From JAGMDK01 sp023128695 (lineage in GTDB: Bacteria; Planctomycetota; Phycisphaerae; UBA1845; Fen-1342), in assembly GCA_030628805.1 (NCBI GenBank), contig DAOVQG010000056.1, forward strand, positions 1 to 17,793: 17,793 nucleotides of DNA, written 5' to 3'. The position numbers were made by a program, and so were the translations under genes. Positions 6,798-14,460 of the stretch are shown here, piece by piece. The notes beneath the pieces are model-generated. The model worked only from the letters and a program-made list of their open reading frames with translations, searched no databases and was not told the origin of the DNA. Positions within the stretch are counted from its first letter, which is position 1. Every line of letters starts with the position of its first letter.

Positions 6798-6904
6798 ATT
6801 GACGATTTCAGATTGACGATTGGATTCGCGGCTTATTCGTCCTGTTCGCGTCCGATTCTCAACCGTCAATCCGCAATCGTCAATCGTCAATCTCCCGCCG
6901 GGTG
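6798..6904. repeat. heptamer-bounded module, copy 2
   Basis: This repeats 6520-6634 almost base for base, including TTCGCGGCTTATTCGT and CCGATTCTCAACCGTCAAT, ending again in TCCCGCCGGGTG. The differences are one lost heptamer and a few substitutions (for example TCCTGTTCGCG against TCTCTTCGCT). Confidence 0.88.
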
Positions 6905-7263
6905 CGTCGGTGGCCCATTTCATGGCTCGTCGGTTTGGGCTTCTGTGGAATTGACGAGCGGCGCGCCGGAGATGTCATGCACCCGGACTGGACTAGGACG
7001 TACTCATTGCCTTGACACTTAGTGGGGCCAACCATGAAGCTAGGGAAGGAGTAGTGTGATGATTGAGCCAATCCCGGGTTACGCAGCCGACGGGGCAGCG
7101 ACGGCAGCACCGGGCGTGTCTGACGGCCCTCGGCGCGGCGGTCGCCGGCCCGGGCACGTGCCGCGCATCCGCGGCGCGCGCGGTCCCCTTACACTTCGAG
7201 GTCAGCTCACGTCGTACGTGAGTGAAGTCATACATTCATCAGTTTTCTTGAAGGGATTTTGCA
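6905..7263 (+). other. unique leader region before the peptidase gene
   Basis: This is about 360 bases without a convincing gene. It contains a GC-rich stretch (7080-7195) with several small palindromes (for example GGCGCGGCGGTCGCC) and an AT-richer end (7215-7263) with the ribosome site AAGGG at 7251-7255, eight bases before the ATG at 7264. AAGGAG (7046-7051) lies before an ATG at 7059, but the frame from there runs 92 codons in Arg/Gly/Pro-rich sequence into the peptidase gene and is not protein-like. No promoter can be assigned with confidence. Confidence 0.4.
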
Positions 7264-10200
7264 ATGGAACGAACACTTGTGATCGGCCTCCTCTTGGTGG
7301 CTGGGCTGACACCCGCGGGTGTCGGGGAGGTGGGTGATGTAGGCCGCGGGTCCGGCAACTACCTGATCGTGGCGGCGGAAGGATACGTGGGCTCCGCCCC
7401 GCTGATCGAGTTCGCCGATGCCAAGGCGGCGATGGGCTTCAATGTTTCGGTTTACTCGGTGCCGTCGGGAACCAGCCGGGCGGACATCAAGGCTTACATC
7501 GAGAACTGGTATACGCCGGGCGCGGCCGGCTACGTGCTGATCGTGGGAGATACCAGTGGCGCATACGAGCCGAGCACGGCGACGACGATTCCGCACTGGG
7601 AAGGGCAGGCCAGCCGACACGCCGACACGGATTTGCCCTACGCGTGCATGGACGGACCGGACGACTGGTGGCCGGAGATTTTCATCGGCCGCTTCTCTGT
7701 GACGACCGTGGAGATGTTGCAGAATGTGGTCAACAAGAGCCTGTTTGTAGAGGCCGGAATCTACCCGGATCCGACCTACCTCAACCGCGCGGTGTTACTG
7801 GCCGCCAGCGACATCCTGTGCGGGGCCGAGCAGACGCACGAGTGGGTGATCGAGAACTATCTGGAGCCGGCCGGCTTCAGCGTCACCAGAGTCTACGCCG
7901 GCCAGGGGGGCGATACCGCGGATATTGCCGCCGCGGTAAACGCCGGCTGCCTCTTCACGAACTACTTCGGCCACAGCACGTCCGGCGGCTGGTGGTCCCC
8001 CATGTTTGCCGACTACGACGTGTACGATTTGGTCAATACAGGACTCTACGGCCTCGTTTTCGGCTTCTCCTGCGACACAGCTAAATTCAGCTATGGTGAG
8101 TGCGTCGGCGAGACGTGGCTGCGCGCCGCGGACCGTGGGGCCGCGGCGTATCTGTCCGCCTCGGCCTATGTTTTCTACGGGAGTTGGGAACAGTGGGAAT
8201 CCTCGCGTCTGCTCGAGAAGTATTTCTACGAGTCCTTCTTTGTTGACAACATCTGGGAAGTGGGCCCAGCCTGGCAGGCGGCATTGTACGATTTCCTCGA
8301 CGACTACGGGGCCGATCCGGCTAATACTGACATCGTGCGCAATTTCTTCGAGGAGATGGTCCTGTTGGGTGATCCCGCCCTGCGTTTGCTACAGAACGAC
8401 TTCTCGTTGAGTACCGACCCGACTGCCCAGGAACTCTGCGTGCCCCCAGCCGACCAGGCCGTATATCTGGTCGCGGTAGCCCAGCACACTGGGTTCGCGG
8501 AGCCGATCACGCTGGCGGCGGACGGTCTCCCGGACGGCGCGAGCGTTACCTTCAGCGTCAACGACGCCCCACCACCGTTCACGACAGTTATGACGATCGA
8601 CAACCTGGACGGGGCGGCTGCCGGCGAATACGAACTCCGGATCACCGGCAACACCGCCGGAGGGATGCAGCGTCAGACGGTCGCGCGTCTGAGCATTATC
8701 CGGAATCTGCCGGCTCCGGTGACACTACGCAGTCCGGCAAACGGCGAATGCGACGTTCATTGTATGTCGCTGCTGATCTGGGAGGCCGCGTCGACGGCAA
8801 CCACCTATGAACTGGAGGTGGCGACCGATTCGGGCTTTGCTGATGTGGTACATGCCGTCACGGTCTCCCGCACGCGTCATCGCGTAGATCCGCCGCTGGA
8901 TGCGCTGACTAGTTATTACTGGCGCGTCCGGGCGGTCAACGACTGTGGTGCCGGGCCGTACTCGCCGGTCTTCGGCTTCACGACGCCCGCTTGGACCGGC
9001 AGCGTCCTGCGCGTCCCCGCCGAGCAGACAACGATCCAGGCGGCCATCGACGCCGCGCAGGACGGCGACGTGGTGCTGGTTGCCGATGGCACATATAAGG
9101 GCACCGGCAACCGGGACCTGCACGTCGACGGGAAGGCTATCACGGTCTGCTCGACAGGAGGTCCGGAACTCTGCGTTATCGCGTGCGAGAATGCCGGCGT
9201 CGGGTTCATTCTCGCGAGCGGGGAGACCGCCGCCACGGTTGTGGATGGGTTCACGATACGCGCTGGCAACTGCTTTTATTCTGGCGGCGGTATCCTCATT
9301 GCCGGCTCGAGCCCGACGATCAGTGACTGCCACATACTTGACAACTGGGCCCGCTTGGACGGCGGCGGCATCTACTGCACCGACGGCAATCCGTTGATCG
9401 TAGACTGCACGTTCAGCGGCAACAACGTACGCTACGGAGGCGGAGGGCTCTTCTGCGACAACGACAGCGACGTAACACTGATTGGCTGCACATTCAGCAG
9501 GAACATCGCCGGTTATTACGCTGGCGGCGGGGTCGCAAGCTATGATGGCGCTCTCACGATCACCGACTCAACCATCGCCGAGAACCGGATTAACGGCGGC
9601 CATAACTATTCCGGCGGCGGTGGCCTGTGCTGCTCGAATACCACACTCGTGCTGACGAATTGCCGGGTCCTCGGCAATACGGCTGGTTCGACGGGTTATC
9701 ATGGGTGTGGCGGCGGGATCATGTGCAACAACGGGAATGCGGTTGTCACCGCATGTACCTTTAGCCTCAACCAGGCGAGATCGGGGGGCGGCGGCATCGC
9801 CCTTTCTGGTACTGATTCAGCATCGATCGCGGACTGCACGATCACGGGCAACAGAGCTTCGTATGGAGGAGGCACCTATTGCCGGGGCGCTGGGACCACA
9901 AACGTGGTTAATTGCGCCATCACAGGCAACATGGCTTACTACAGTGGCGGTGGTGTCTATTGCGAAGACACGGTATTCGTCAACTGCACGATCGCCGACA
10001 ACGCAACGATGTCTCCATTCGGCGGTGGCGTTTATTGCCACTGCGATGGAGTGTACTCGGAACTGGTCAACTGCATTGTGTGGGACAATAACCCCGACGG
10101 CCTCTTCGCCGACGGCGACGACCTCATCGTGCGGTATTGCGATCTGCAAGGCGGCTGGCCGGGCTTGGGGAACATCGACGCCGACCCATTCTTCGTGGCC

Positions 10201-10785
10201 GCCGGCCACTGGGAGGACCCCGCCACGCCGTCGGATCCCTGGGACGACGTGTGGGTAGCGGGCGATTATCACTTGACGGCGGAATCCCCGTGCGTCAACC
10301 GGGGCGACAACGAGGCGCCGGGCCTGCCCGCCCAGGACCTGGACGGCCAGCCACGCATCCAGATGTGCCGCGTGGACATGGGTGTTGATGAGACGCCGCA
10401 CATCGGCTCCGACTGCAACGAGAACGGCGTGGCCGACGCGTGCGATGTCGAGCAGGGCACTAGCCCGGATTGCAACGACAACCTCGTGCCGGACGAGTGC
10501 GACGTGGCGTCCGGATCGTCGCCGGACACTAATGCCAACGGCGTGCCGGACGAGTGCGAGGTATGCCCCGGCGACAGCAACTGCGACGGCCACGTCGACT
10601 GGCGCGACATCGAGTATTTCCTGGCAGCACTCGTCTCCGAGCACGAATGGGAATGCAGGTTTTCCGAAACTCCGCCGTGTCCCTACCTGAACAACGACGT
10701 CAACGCCGACGGGGCCGTGACCTGGAAGGATGTCGATCCTCTGGTGGTGCTCATGAACACAACTTGCCCGCGAGGACGACGATGA
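7264..10785 (+). CDS. exported C25 (gingipain-type) peptidase with beta-helix and dockerin
   Basis: The 1173-residue multidomain protein starts with a signal peptide (TLVIGLLLVAGL, residues 4-15). Residues 30-390 form a caspase-like C25 peptidase with the catalytic pair in place: His237 in NYFGHST and Cys270 in FGFSCDTAKF. The chain continues with an Ig-like domain (about 395-480), an Fn3 domain (483-577; YYWRVRAVNDCGAG) and a right-handed beta-helix (about 580-1000) opening VPAEQTTIQAAIDAAQDGD. Repeated GGGIYC...CTFxxN rungs follow, then three DCNxNGxPDECD calcium-binding repeats (1050-1100) and a dockerin-like end (from 1101; DSNCDGHVDWRD and DVNADGAVTWKD, residue 1145 on). It is probably secreted or surface-bound. 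The peptidase may act on proteins while the helix binds or cleaves polysaccharide. The ATG has AAGGG eight bases upstream. No cohesin, sorting signal or partner gene is in the window. Confidence 0.9.
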   Translation: MERTLVIGLLLVAGLTPAGVGEVGDVGRGSGNYLIVAAEGYVGSAPLIEFADAKAAMGFNVSVYSVPSGTSRADIKAYIENWYTPGAAGYVLIVGDTSGAYEPSTATTIPHWEGQASRHADTDLPYACMDGPDDWWPEIFIGRFSVTTVEMLQNVVNKSLFVEAGIYPDPTYLNRAVLLAASDILCGAEQTHEWVIENYLEPAGFSVTRVYAGQGGDTADIAAAVNAGCLFTNYFGHSTSGGWWSPMFADYDVYDLVNTGLYGLVFGFSCDTAKFSYGECVGETWLRAADRGAAAYLSASAYVFYGSWEQWESSRLLEKYFYESFFVDNIWEVGPAWQAALYDFLDDYGADPANTDIVRNFFEEMVLLGDPALRLLQNDFSLSTDPTAQELCVPPADQAVYLVAVAQHTGFAEPITLAADGLPDGASVTFSVNDAPPPFTTVMTIDNLDGAAAGEYELRITGNTAGGMQRQTVARLSIIRNLPAPVTLRSPANGECDVHCMSLLIWEAASTATTYELEVATDSGFADVVHAVTVSRTRHRVDPPLDALTSYYWRVRAVNDCGAGPYSPVFGFTTPAWTGSVLRVPAEQTTIQAAIDAAQDGDVVLVADGTYKGTGNRDLHVDGKAITVCSTGGPELCVIACENAGVGFILASGETAATVVDGFTIRAGNCFYSGGGILIAGSSPTISDCHILDNWARLDGGGIYCTDGNPLIVDCTFSGNNVRYGGGGLFCDNDSDVTLIGCTFSRNIAGYYAGGGVASYDGALTITDSTIAENRINGGHNYSGGGGLCCSNTTLVLTNCRVLGNTAGSTGYHGCGGGIMCNNGNAVVTACTFSLNQARSGGGGIALSGTDSASIADCTITGNRASYGGGTYCRGAGTTNVVNCAITGNMAYYSGGGVYCEDTVFVNCTIADNATMSPFGGGVYCHCDGVYSELVNCIVWDNNPDGLFADGDDLIVRYCDLQGGWPGLGNIDADPFFVAAGHWEDPATPSDPWDDVWVAGDYHLTAESPCVNRGDNEAPGLPAQDLDGQPRIQMCRVDMGVDETPHIGSDCNENGVADACDVEQGTSPDCNDNLVPDECDVASGSSPDTNANGVPDECEVCPGDSNCDGHVDWRDIEYFLAALVSEHEWECRFSETPPCPYLNNDVNADGAVTWKDVDPLVVLMNTTCPRGRR

Positions 10786-10822
10786 GCAGAGTAGTGTGCG
10801 GCCCGGATGCACCAGACTCTGC
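10786..10822 (+). terminator. weak hairpin directly after the peptidase stop
   Basis: GCAGAGT (10786-10792) begins right after the TGA and pairs with ACTCTGC (10816-10822) across 23 bases. The loop is long and no U-run follows, so a terminator role is uncertain. Confidence 0.3.
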
Positions 10823-10895
10823 GGGGTAAAGTCACCACCTCCGGTTGGATGCAGGTTAGATACCGCATGACGTAAATAGCCTGAAATGAGCGTGG

Positions 10896-11040
10896 GTGTG
10901 GGTGCCCCATCCCGTTTCGCCGGCCCGGAGGGCAGGCGAACGGGGTGGGGGACCCTTCGGATTGCGGATTGCAGATTGTCCATTCCGCGTTTATCCAATT
11001 TTCAATCCGCAATCGTCAATCCGCAATCTACTGCCGGGTG
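10896..11040. repeat. 55-bp palindrome (copy 2) plus heptamer module (copy 3)
   Basis: Positions 10896-10950 repeat 6641-6695 exactly. A diverged heptamer module (10960-11040) follows after nine bases: GATTGCGGATTGCAGATTG at the left, TCAATCCGCAATCGTCAATC at the right, ending CTGCCGGGTG. Its core (CATTCCGCGTTTATCCAA) differs from the cores of copies 1 and 2, so the ends and closing motif are kept while the centre varies. Confidence 0.8.
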
Positions 11041-11142
11041 CTTCAGGGTACATGACAGTTTTGGCGGGGTTGGATTTGTGGATGAATTGCCGGCGTGACC
11101 CATTGCGGCTACTGGGCACGCCAGGCAGGACTTCGGATGACA

Positions 11143-11270
11143 GCCCTGGAAGGGCGGAAGTTGTTAGCCGGGGGCGCCAGCCCCCGGGAGCGTTGGTGGC
11201 GGGAGGCGAGCCCCAGCGGGGCGAAAGAAAACGCCGAAGATCCAAGCCGCACGTGTCGCCCCGTTGGGGC
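11143..11270. repeat. cluster of four small GC palindromes before pgi
   Basis: The hairpins are GCCCT-GGA-AGGGC (11143-11155), CCGGGGGC-GCCA-GCCCCCGG (11168-11187), GCCCC-AGC-GGGGC (11210-11222) and GCCCC-GTT-GGGGC (11258-11270). They lie in a gene-free stretch (11041-11434). No protein-like frame was found in it; the Arg/Ser/Pro-rich frames look like repeat translation. Confidence 0.65.
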
Positions 11271-11399
11271 TGGTGCTCCATCCCGGGGCGAGCGTCCCTG
11301 CCCGTCCGTGGCGGGCACAGAGGCCCGCACCACCTTGAATCATGACGCGGCAATTATGAATCACTACACGAGCCCCGTATTAGAGACAGGAATATTACC

Positions 11400-11405
11400 T
11401 ATACT
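11400..11405 (+). promoter_or_regulatory. possible -10 element before pgi
   Basis: TATACT lies 29 bases before the pgi start in an AT-rich patch (11386-11410) that stands out from its GC-rich surroundings. No good -35 is seen at 16-18 bases (TTAGAG is only 14 bases away). Confidence 0.28.
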
Positions 11406-11434
11406 ATTGGGCCATTAGAGAAGGAGAATACCGC

Positions 11435-12847
11435 ATGGCCGACGCCCCTCTGCAACTGGAATATGACAATGTCCTCAGCGCCGCCGTGGGACCGGCACAC
11501 GGGTTGAGTGCGGCGGAGATTAAACGCTCGGAAGGCCAAGTCAAAGCCGCCGTGGCGCGGATCGAGCGCGAGCGGAAATCCGGCCGGCACCGTTATCGCG
11601 ATCTGCCGCACGACGCGGAAATGCTCAAGCTCGTGCGGGCAACCGTGCGGCGGTACGCCGGCAAGTTCGAGAATCTCGTCGTGCTCGGGATCGGCGGCTC
11701 GGCGCTGGGGAATATCGCGCTGCAAACCGCCCTCAACCCGGCCTGCCACAACCTGAGGCCGAGCAAGGACCGCCGAGGGCCGCGGCTGTTCGTCATGGAC
11801 AACGTCGACCCGGTGCAGTTCGCCAACTTGCTGGAAGTGATTGGAACCGGGCTGCGCAAGACGCTGTTCAACGTGATCAGCAAGTCCGGCGAGACGGCGG
11901 AGACGGCGGCCCAGTTCCTGATCGTCCGCGACCTGCTCGCGAAGAAGCTCGGCAAAAAGGCCCTGACCCGCCAAATGGTGGTGACGACCGATCCGGAAGG
12001 CGGCACGATGCGCGACATCGTCGAAGCCGAGGGATACGACGCGCTGCCGGTGCCGCCCGGCGTCGGGGGGCGGTTCTCCGTGCTCTCAGCGGTCGGCCTG
12101 TTCTCGGCGGGGATGTGCGGGATCAATATCGCCAGGCTGTTGGCCGGGGCGGCGCTGATGAACGAGCGCGTCAGCCGGCGAGCGGTCAAAAAGAACCCGG
12201 CGGCGATGCTCGCGCTGCTGCTGCACGCCTTCTACGTCCGCGGCAAGCGGCTGCACGTGATGATGCCGTACTCGCATCAACTCACGGGTCTGGCCGACTG
12301 GTACCGGCAATTGTGGGCGGAGAGTCTGGGCAAGCGAGAGGACCTGGACGGGCAGCCGGTCAGTCTGGGAGCGACGCCGATCACGGCCCTGGGCGCGACG
12401 GACCAGCATTCGCAGGTGCAGCTCTATCGGGAGGGGCCGAACGACAAGGTATTCATCTTTTTGGAGGTCGAGAAGTACGCCCGCGACGTGAAGATCCCGC
12501 GGGTGGCGGGGATGCCGGCTGCTCTGGGGTACTTGCAGGGTCAATCGCTGGGCAGCTTGCTCAAGGCTGAGAAGCAGGCGACCGAGTACGCCCTGGTCGC
12601 GAGCCGGCGTCCATGCCTGACGATCCGCTTCCCGGTCGTGAACGAAGCCGCCGTCGGGCAGTTCATCATGCTCTGGGAGGCCGCCACCGCGATCATGGGC
12701 GGGCTGCTCCACATCAACCCCTACGATCAGCCCGCGGTGCAAACGGGCAAGGAATTCACCTTCGCCCTGATGGGACGAAACGGTTACGACAAACAGGCCA
12801 AAGAGTACGAACGCTTCGCCCGCCGCGGCGGGAAGCACGTGGTGTGA
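11435..12847 (+). CDS. pgi: glucose-6-phosphate isomerase
   Basis: This cytoplasmic glycolytic enzyme interconverts glucose-6-phosphate and fructose-6-phosphate. Its 470 residues fit the short bacterial form (about 450). Two SIS domains are visible: LGIGGSALG (84-92) and the phosphate-binding ISKSGETAET (Ser149-Thr154) in the first, then GGRFSVLSAVG. Catalytic residues by motif are Glu296 in LWAESLGK, His325 in TDQHSQVQLY and Lys439 in QTGKEF. The ATG at 11435 follows AGAAGGAGAATACCGC, a strong ribosome site. An 8-bp minisatellite begins two bases after the stop, and the GDP-mannose gene starts 185 bp downstream on the same strand, so co-transcription is plausible. Confidence 0.97.
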   Translation: MADAPLQLEYDNVLSAAVGPAHGLSAAEIKRSEGQVKAAVARIERERKSGRHRYRDLPHDAEMLKLVRATVRRYAGKFENLVVLGIGGSALGNIALQTALNPACHNLRPSKDRRGPRLFVMDNVDPVQFANLLEVIGTGLRKTLFNVISKSGETAETAAQFLIVRDLLAKKLGKKALTRQMVVTTDPEGGTMRDIVEAEGYDALPVPPGVGGRFSVLSAVGLFSAGMCGINIARLLAGAALMNERVSRRAVKKNPAAMLALLLHAFYVRGKRLHVMMPYSHQLTGLADWYRQLWAESLGKREDLDGQPVSLGATPITALGATDQHSQVQLYREGPNDKVFIFLEVEKYARDVKIPRVAGMPAALGYLQGQSLGSLLKAEKQATEYALVASRRPCLTIRFPVVNEAAVGQFIMLWEAATAIMGGLLHINPYDQPAVQTGKEFTFALMGRNGYDKQAKEYERFARRGGKHVV

Positions 12848-12848
12848 G

Positions 12849-12960
12849 CGTGGGGGCGTGGGAACGTGGGGACGTGGGGACGTGGGAACGTGGGAACGTG
12901 GGGACGTGGGGACGTGGGAACGTGGGAACGTGGGGGCGTGGGAACGTGGGAACGTGGGAA
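12849..12960 (+). repeat. 8-bp minisatellite, 14 units of CGTGGGRR
   Basis: Fourteen consecutive 8-base units CGTGGG(AA/GA/GG) run without interruption, then break at CGTGACAA. The last two bases run GG, AA, GA, GA, AA, AA, GA, GA, AA, AA, GG, AA, AA, AA. The AA-AA-GA-GA order recurs, so growth by blocks of several units is likely. The period is not a multiple of three and all of it is non-coding. The strand is strongly G over C. Confidence 0.95.
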
Positions 12961-13016
12961 CGTGACAAGGGGACCGACACCGCGTACGTTGTTACCTTGT
13001 TACTTTGTCACGTTCC
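12957..13016 (+). terminator. inverted repeat between pgi and the GDP-mannose gene
   Basis: GGAACGTGACAAGG at the end of the minisatellite pairs with CTTTGTCACGTTCC (13003-13016) across about 32 bases, with one G-T pair. It ends just before the ribosome site of the next gene. It may fold the spacer RNA, attenuate reading into the next gene, or simply be a minisatellite copy in inverse orientation. Confidence 0.45.
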
Positions 13017-13032
13017 TCCCTAGGAGGTTCCT

Positions 13033-14103
13033 ATGCGTCATGCGGTCATCATGGCGGGCGGGGCGGGGACGCGGCTGTGGCCCTTGAGTCGGAAACGGCG
13101 GCCCAAACAACTCCTGCGATTGTTCGACGGGGCCTCGCTGCTGCAAATCGCCCGGCGACGACTCGCAGGCTTGTTTTCGCCGGAAAACATCTGGGTGATC
13201 ACGTCGGCTCATTACCTCGCTCAGGTTGCGGAGGAATTGCCGGACCTGCCGCGGTCCAATCTGATCGGGGAGCCGATGGGACGTGATACGGCCAACGCCA
13301 TCGGACTGGCGGCCCAGATGCTGGCGCGGCGGGATCCGGATGCGACCATGGCAGTGTTTACGGCGGACCACATCATCCAGCCGCAAGACCGCTTCGCAGC
13401 CGCGATCTGCACGGGGCTGGACGCGGCCGAACAGCACGTCGATAGCCTGATCACCTTCGGCATCACGCCGACCAGTCCGCATACCGGCTACGGGTATCTC
13501 CACCGCGGCGAGAGGCTGGGCTCGCAAACGTATCGCGTGGCCCAGTTCAAGGAGAAGCCCTGCCGCGAGGTGGCGGAGCGATATCTGCGCTCGGGCGAGT
13601 ATTACTGGAACAGCGGCATGTTTGTCTGGCGGGTGTCGGCGGTCTTGGCGGAACTGGAGCGCCTGCTGCCGGAGAACGCCGGCGCTCTGGCCGACCTGGC
13701 TGCGAACTGGGAGCGTCTGGCCGGCACCGACGAGGGGGCCCGGCGGTTCGAGCAGTTGTACAAAACCTCGATCGACTTCGGCGTGATGGAAAAGGCCCTC
13801 GGCGTTCTGCTGGTCGAGATGAATTGTGACTGGATGGACCTGGGGTCCTGGCTCTCGATCGCGAGCACGCAAGAGCCGGACGATGAGGGCAATGTCACGA
13901 TCGCGCCCCAGGCCTTGGTAGTGGACACCCAGAACAACATCCTCGTGACGGAGTCGGACCACCTGCTGGTCGCGCTCGGCGTCAGCGATCTAGTCGTGGT
14001 GCACAGCGACGATGCGACGCTGGTCTGCCGGCGGGACCAGGTGGAGCGGATCAAGGACCTGGCCAAGCTGCGGGAGGCGCGGTTCGGGGATCGATTCGAG
14101 TGA
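13033..14103 (+). CDS. manC: mannose-1-phosphate guanylyltransferase
   Basis: The enzyme makes GDP-mannose from mannose-1-phosphate and GTP in the cytoplasm, feeding cell-surface glycans. The 356 residues form a single nucleotidyltransferase domain with the signature GGAGTRLWPLSRKRRPKQ (9-26), a TADHII motif, FGITPTSPHTGYGYL, FKEKP (Glu174-Pro176) and YWNSGMFVW (Trp192-Phe197). A short C-terminal beta part ends LREARFGDRFE. The isomerase domain fused on in the AlgA/ManC two-domain form is absent, so a separate mannose-6-phosphate isomerase must exist elsewhere. The ATG at 13033 follows AGGAGG (13022-13027) at five bases. With pgi 185 bp upstream on the same strand, the two could share carbon flow from glucose-6-phosphate to GDP-mannose. 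The nucleotide is assigned from the family, not proven. Confidence 0.94.
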   Translation: MRHAVIMAGGAGTRLWPLSRKRRPKQLLRLFDGASLLQIARRRLAGLFSPENIWVITSAHYLAQVAEELPDLPRSNLIGEPMGRDTANAIGLAAQMLARRDPDATMAVFTADHIIQPQDRFAAAICTGLDAAEQHVDSLITFGITPTSPHTGYGYLHRGERLGSQTYRVAQFKEKPCREVAERYLRSGEYYWNSGMFVWRVSAVLAELERLLPENAGALADLAANWERLAGTDEGARRFEQLYKTSIDFGVMEKALGVLLVEMNCDWMDLGSWLSIASTQEPDDEGNVTIAPQALVVDTQNNILVTESDHLLVALGVSDLVVVHSDDATLVCRRDQVERIKDLAKLREARFGDRFE

Positions 14104-14110
14104 GCTCAAA

Positions 14111-14136
14111 GGGAGGGCGAGGCTCCTGCCGAGCCG
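14111..14136 (+). repeat. 26-bp GGGAGGGCGAGG repeat, copy 3
   Basis: It begins seven bases after the guanylyltransferase stop and is identical to 5317-5342 and to the reverse complement of 585-610. Unlike the 5317 copy it has no second inverted arm. Confidence 0.85.
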
Positions 14137-14200
14137 TCATTCCGACGAGTTCGCCCGCGGCGGACGACGGAGGAATCTAGTGCTCTGTCACGCATCGCTT

Positions 14201-14273
14201 GATGGGTGGCACGGCTGTGTCAGCCGTGTACAAGTCGCAGGTATTCACGGCCGACACGGCCGTGCCACCCATC
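14201..14273. repeat. long palindrome with 28-base arms
   Basis: GATGGGTGGCACGGCTGTGT plus CAGCCGTG (14201-14228) pairs with 14246-14273 across a 17-base loop. Only two positions fail to match by strict complement, and both would be G-U or A-C in RNA. It lies between two convergent genes and could act as a two-way terminator, though no U-run is present. Confidence 0.85.
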
Positions 14274-14333
14274 GATTCTAACAGGATTCCTATCCCACAT
14301 AATGAATTGCGGGCTAGGATTCTTGCTGGACTG

Positions 14334-14357
14334 GGTGCGAGAAAGGATTCTCGCACC
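14334..14357. repeat. GGTGCGAGAA hairpin, second copy
   Basis: GGTGCGAGAA-AGGA-TTCTCGCACC is identical to 2589-2612. Near it, 14283-14296 (AGGATTCCTATCCC) resembles the hairpins after glnS. At 14398-14419 GTGTCACGTTCCCACGTTCC is an inverted copy of the end of the minisatellite (CGTGGGAACGTGACA). The whole of 14104-14460 is thus repeat material without a gene. Confidence 0.8.
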
Positions 14358-14460
14358 AGCAGCGCGGCCGTTCGCGACCTATTTCGTCCTTATCACCGTG
14401 TCACGTTCCCACGTTCCTCAGCCCGCGGCTCTTCGTTGTCGTATGATCGCGCACGGTCAT

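Noticed and set aside
7056..7337. 93-codon frame with a good ribosome site (AAGGAG) before the peptidase
   Set aside because: The product is Arg/Gly/Pro-rich, overlaps the signal-peptide region of the peptidase in another frame, and shows no protein-like pattern after the first ten residues.
9817..10998. 393-codon minus-strand frame opposite the peptidase C-terminus
   Set aside because: It begins in repeat DNA and runs antisense to the beta-helix and dockerin; its Val/Ala/His-rich product has no recognisable fold.
10896..11418. Several frames of 70-150 codons between the peptidase and pgi
   Set aside because: Their products are translations of the palindromes and heptamers (for example GVGAPSRFAGPEGRRTG) and recur wherever those repeats occur.
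12756..13087. Frames through the minisatellite between pgi and manC
   Set aside because: They translate an 8-bp repeat into Gly-Thr-Trp or Pro-His-Val strings and overlap the real genes on both sides.
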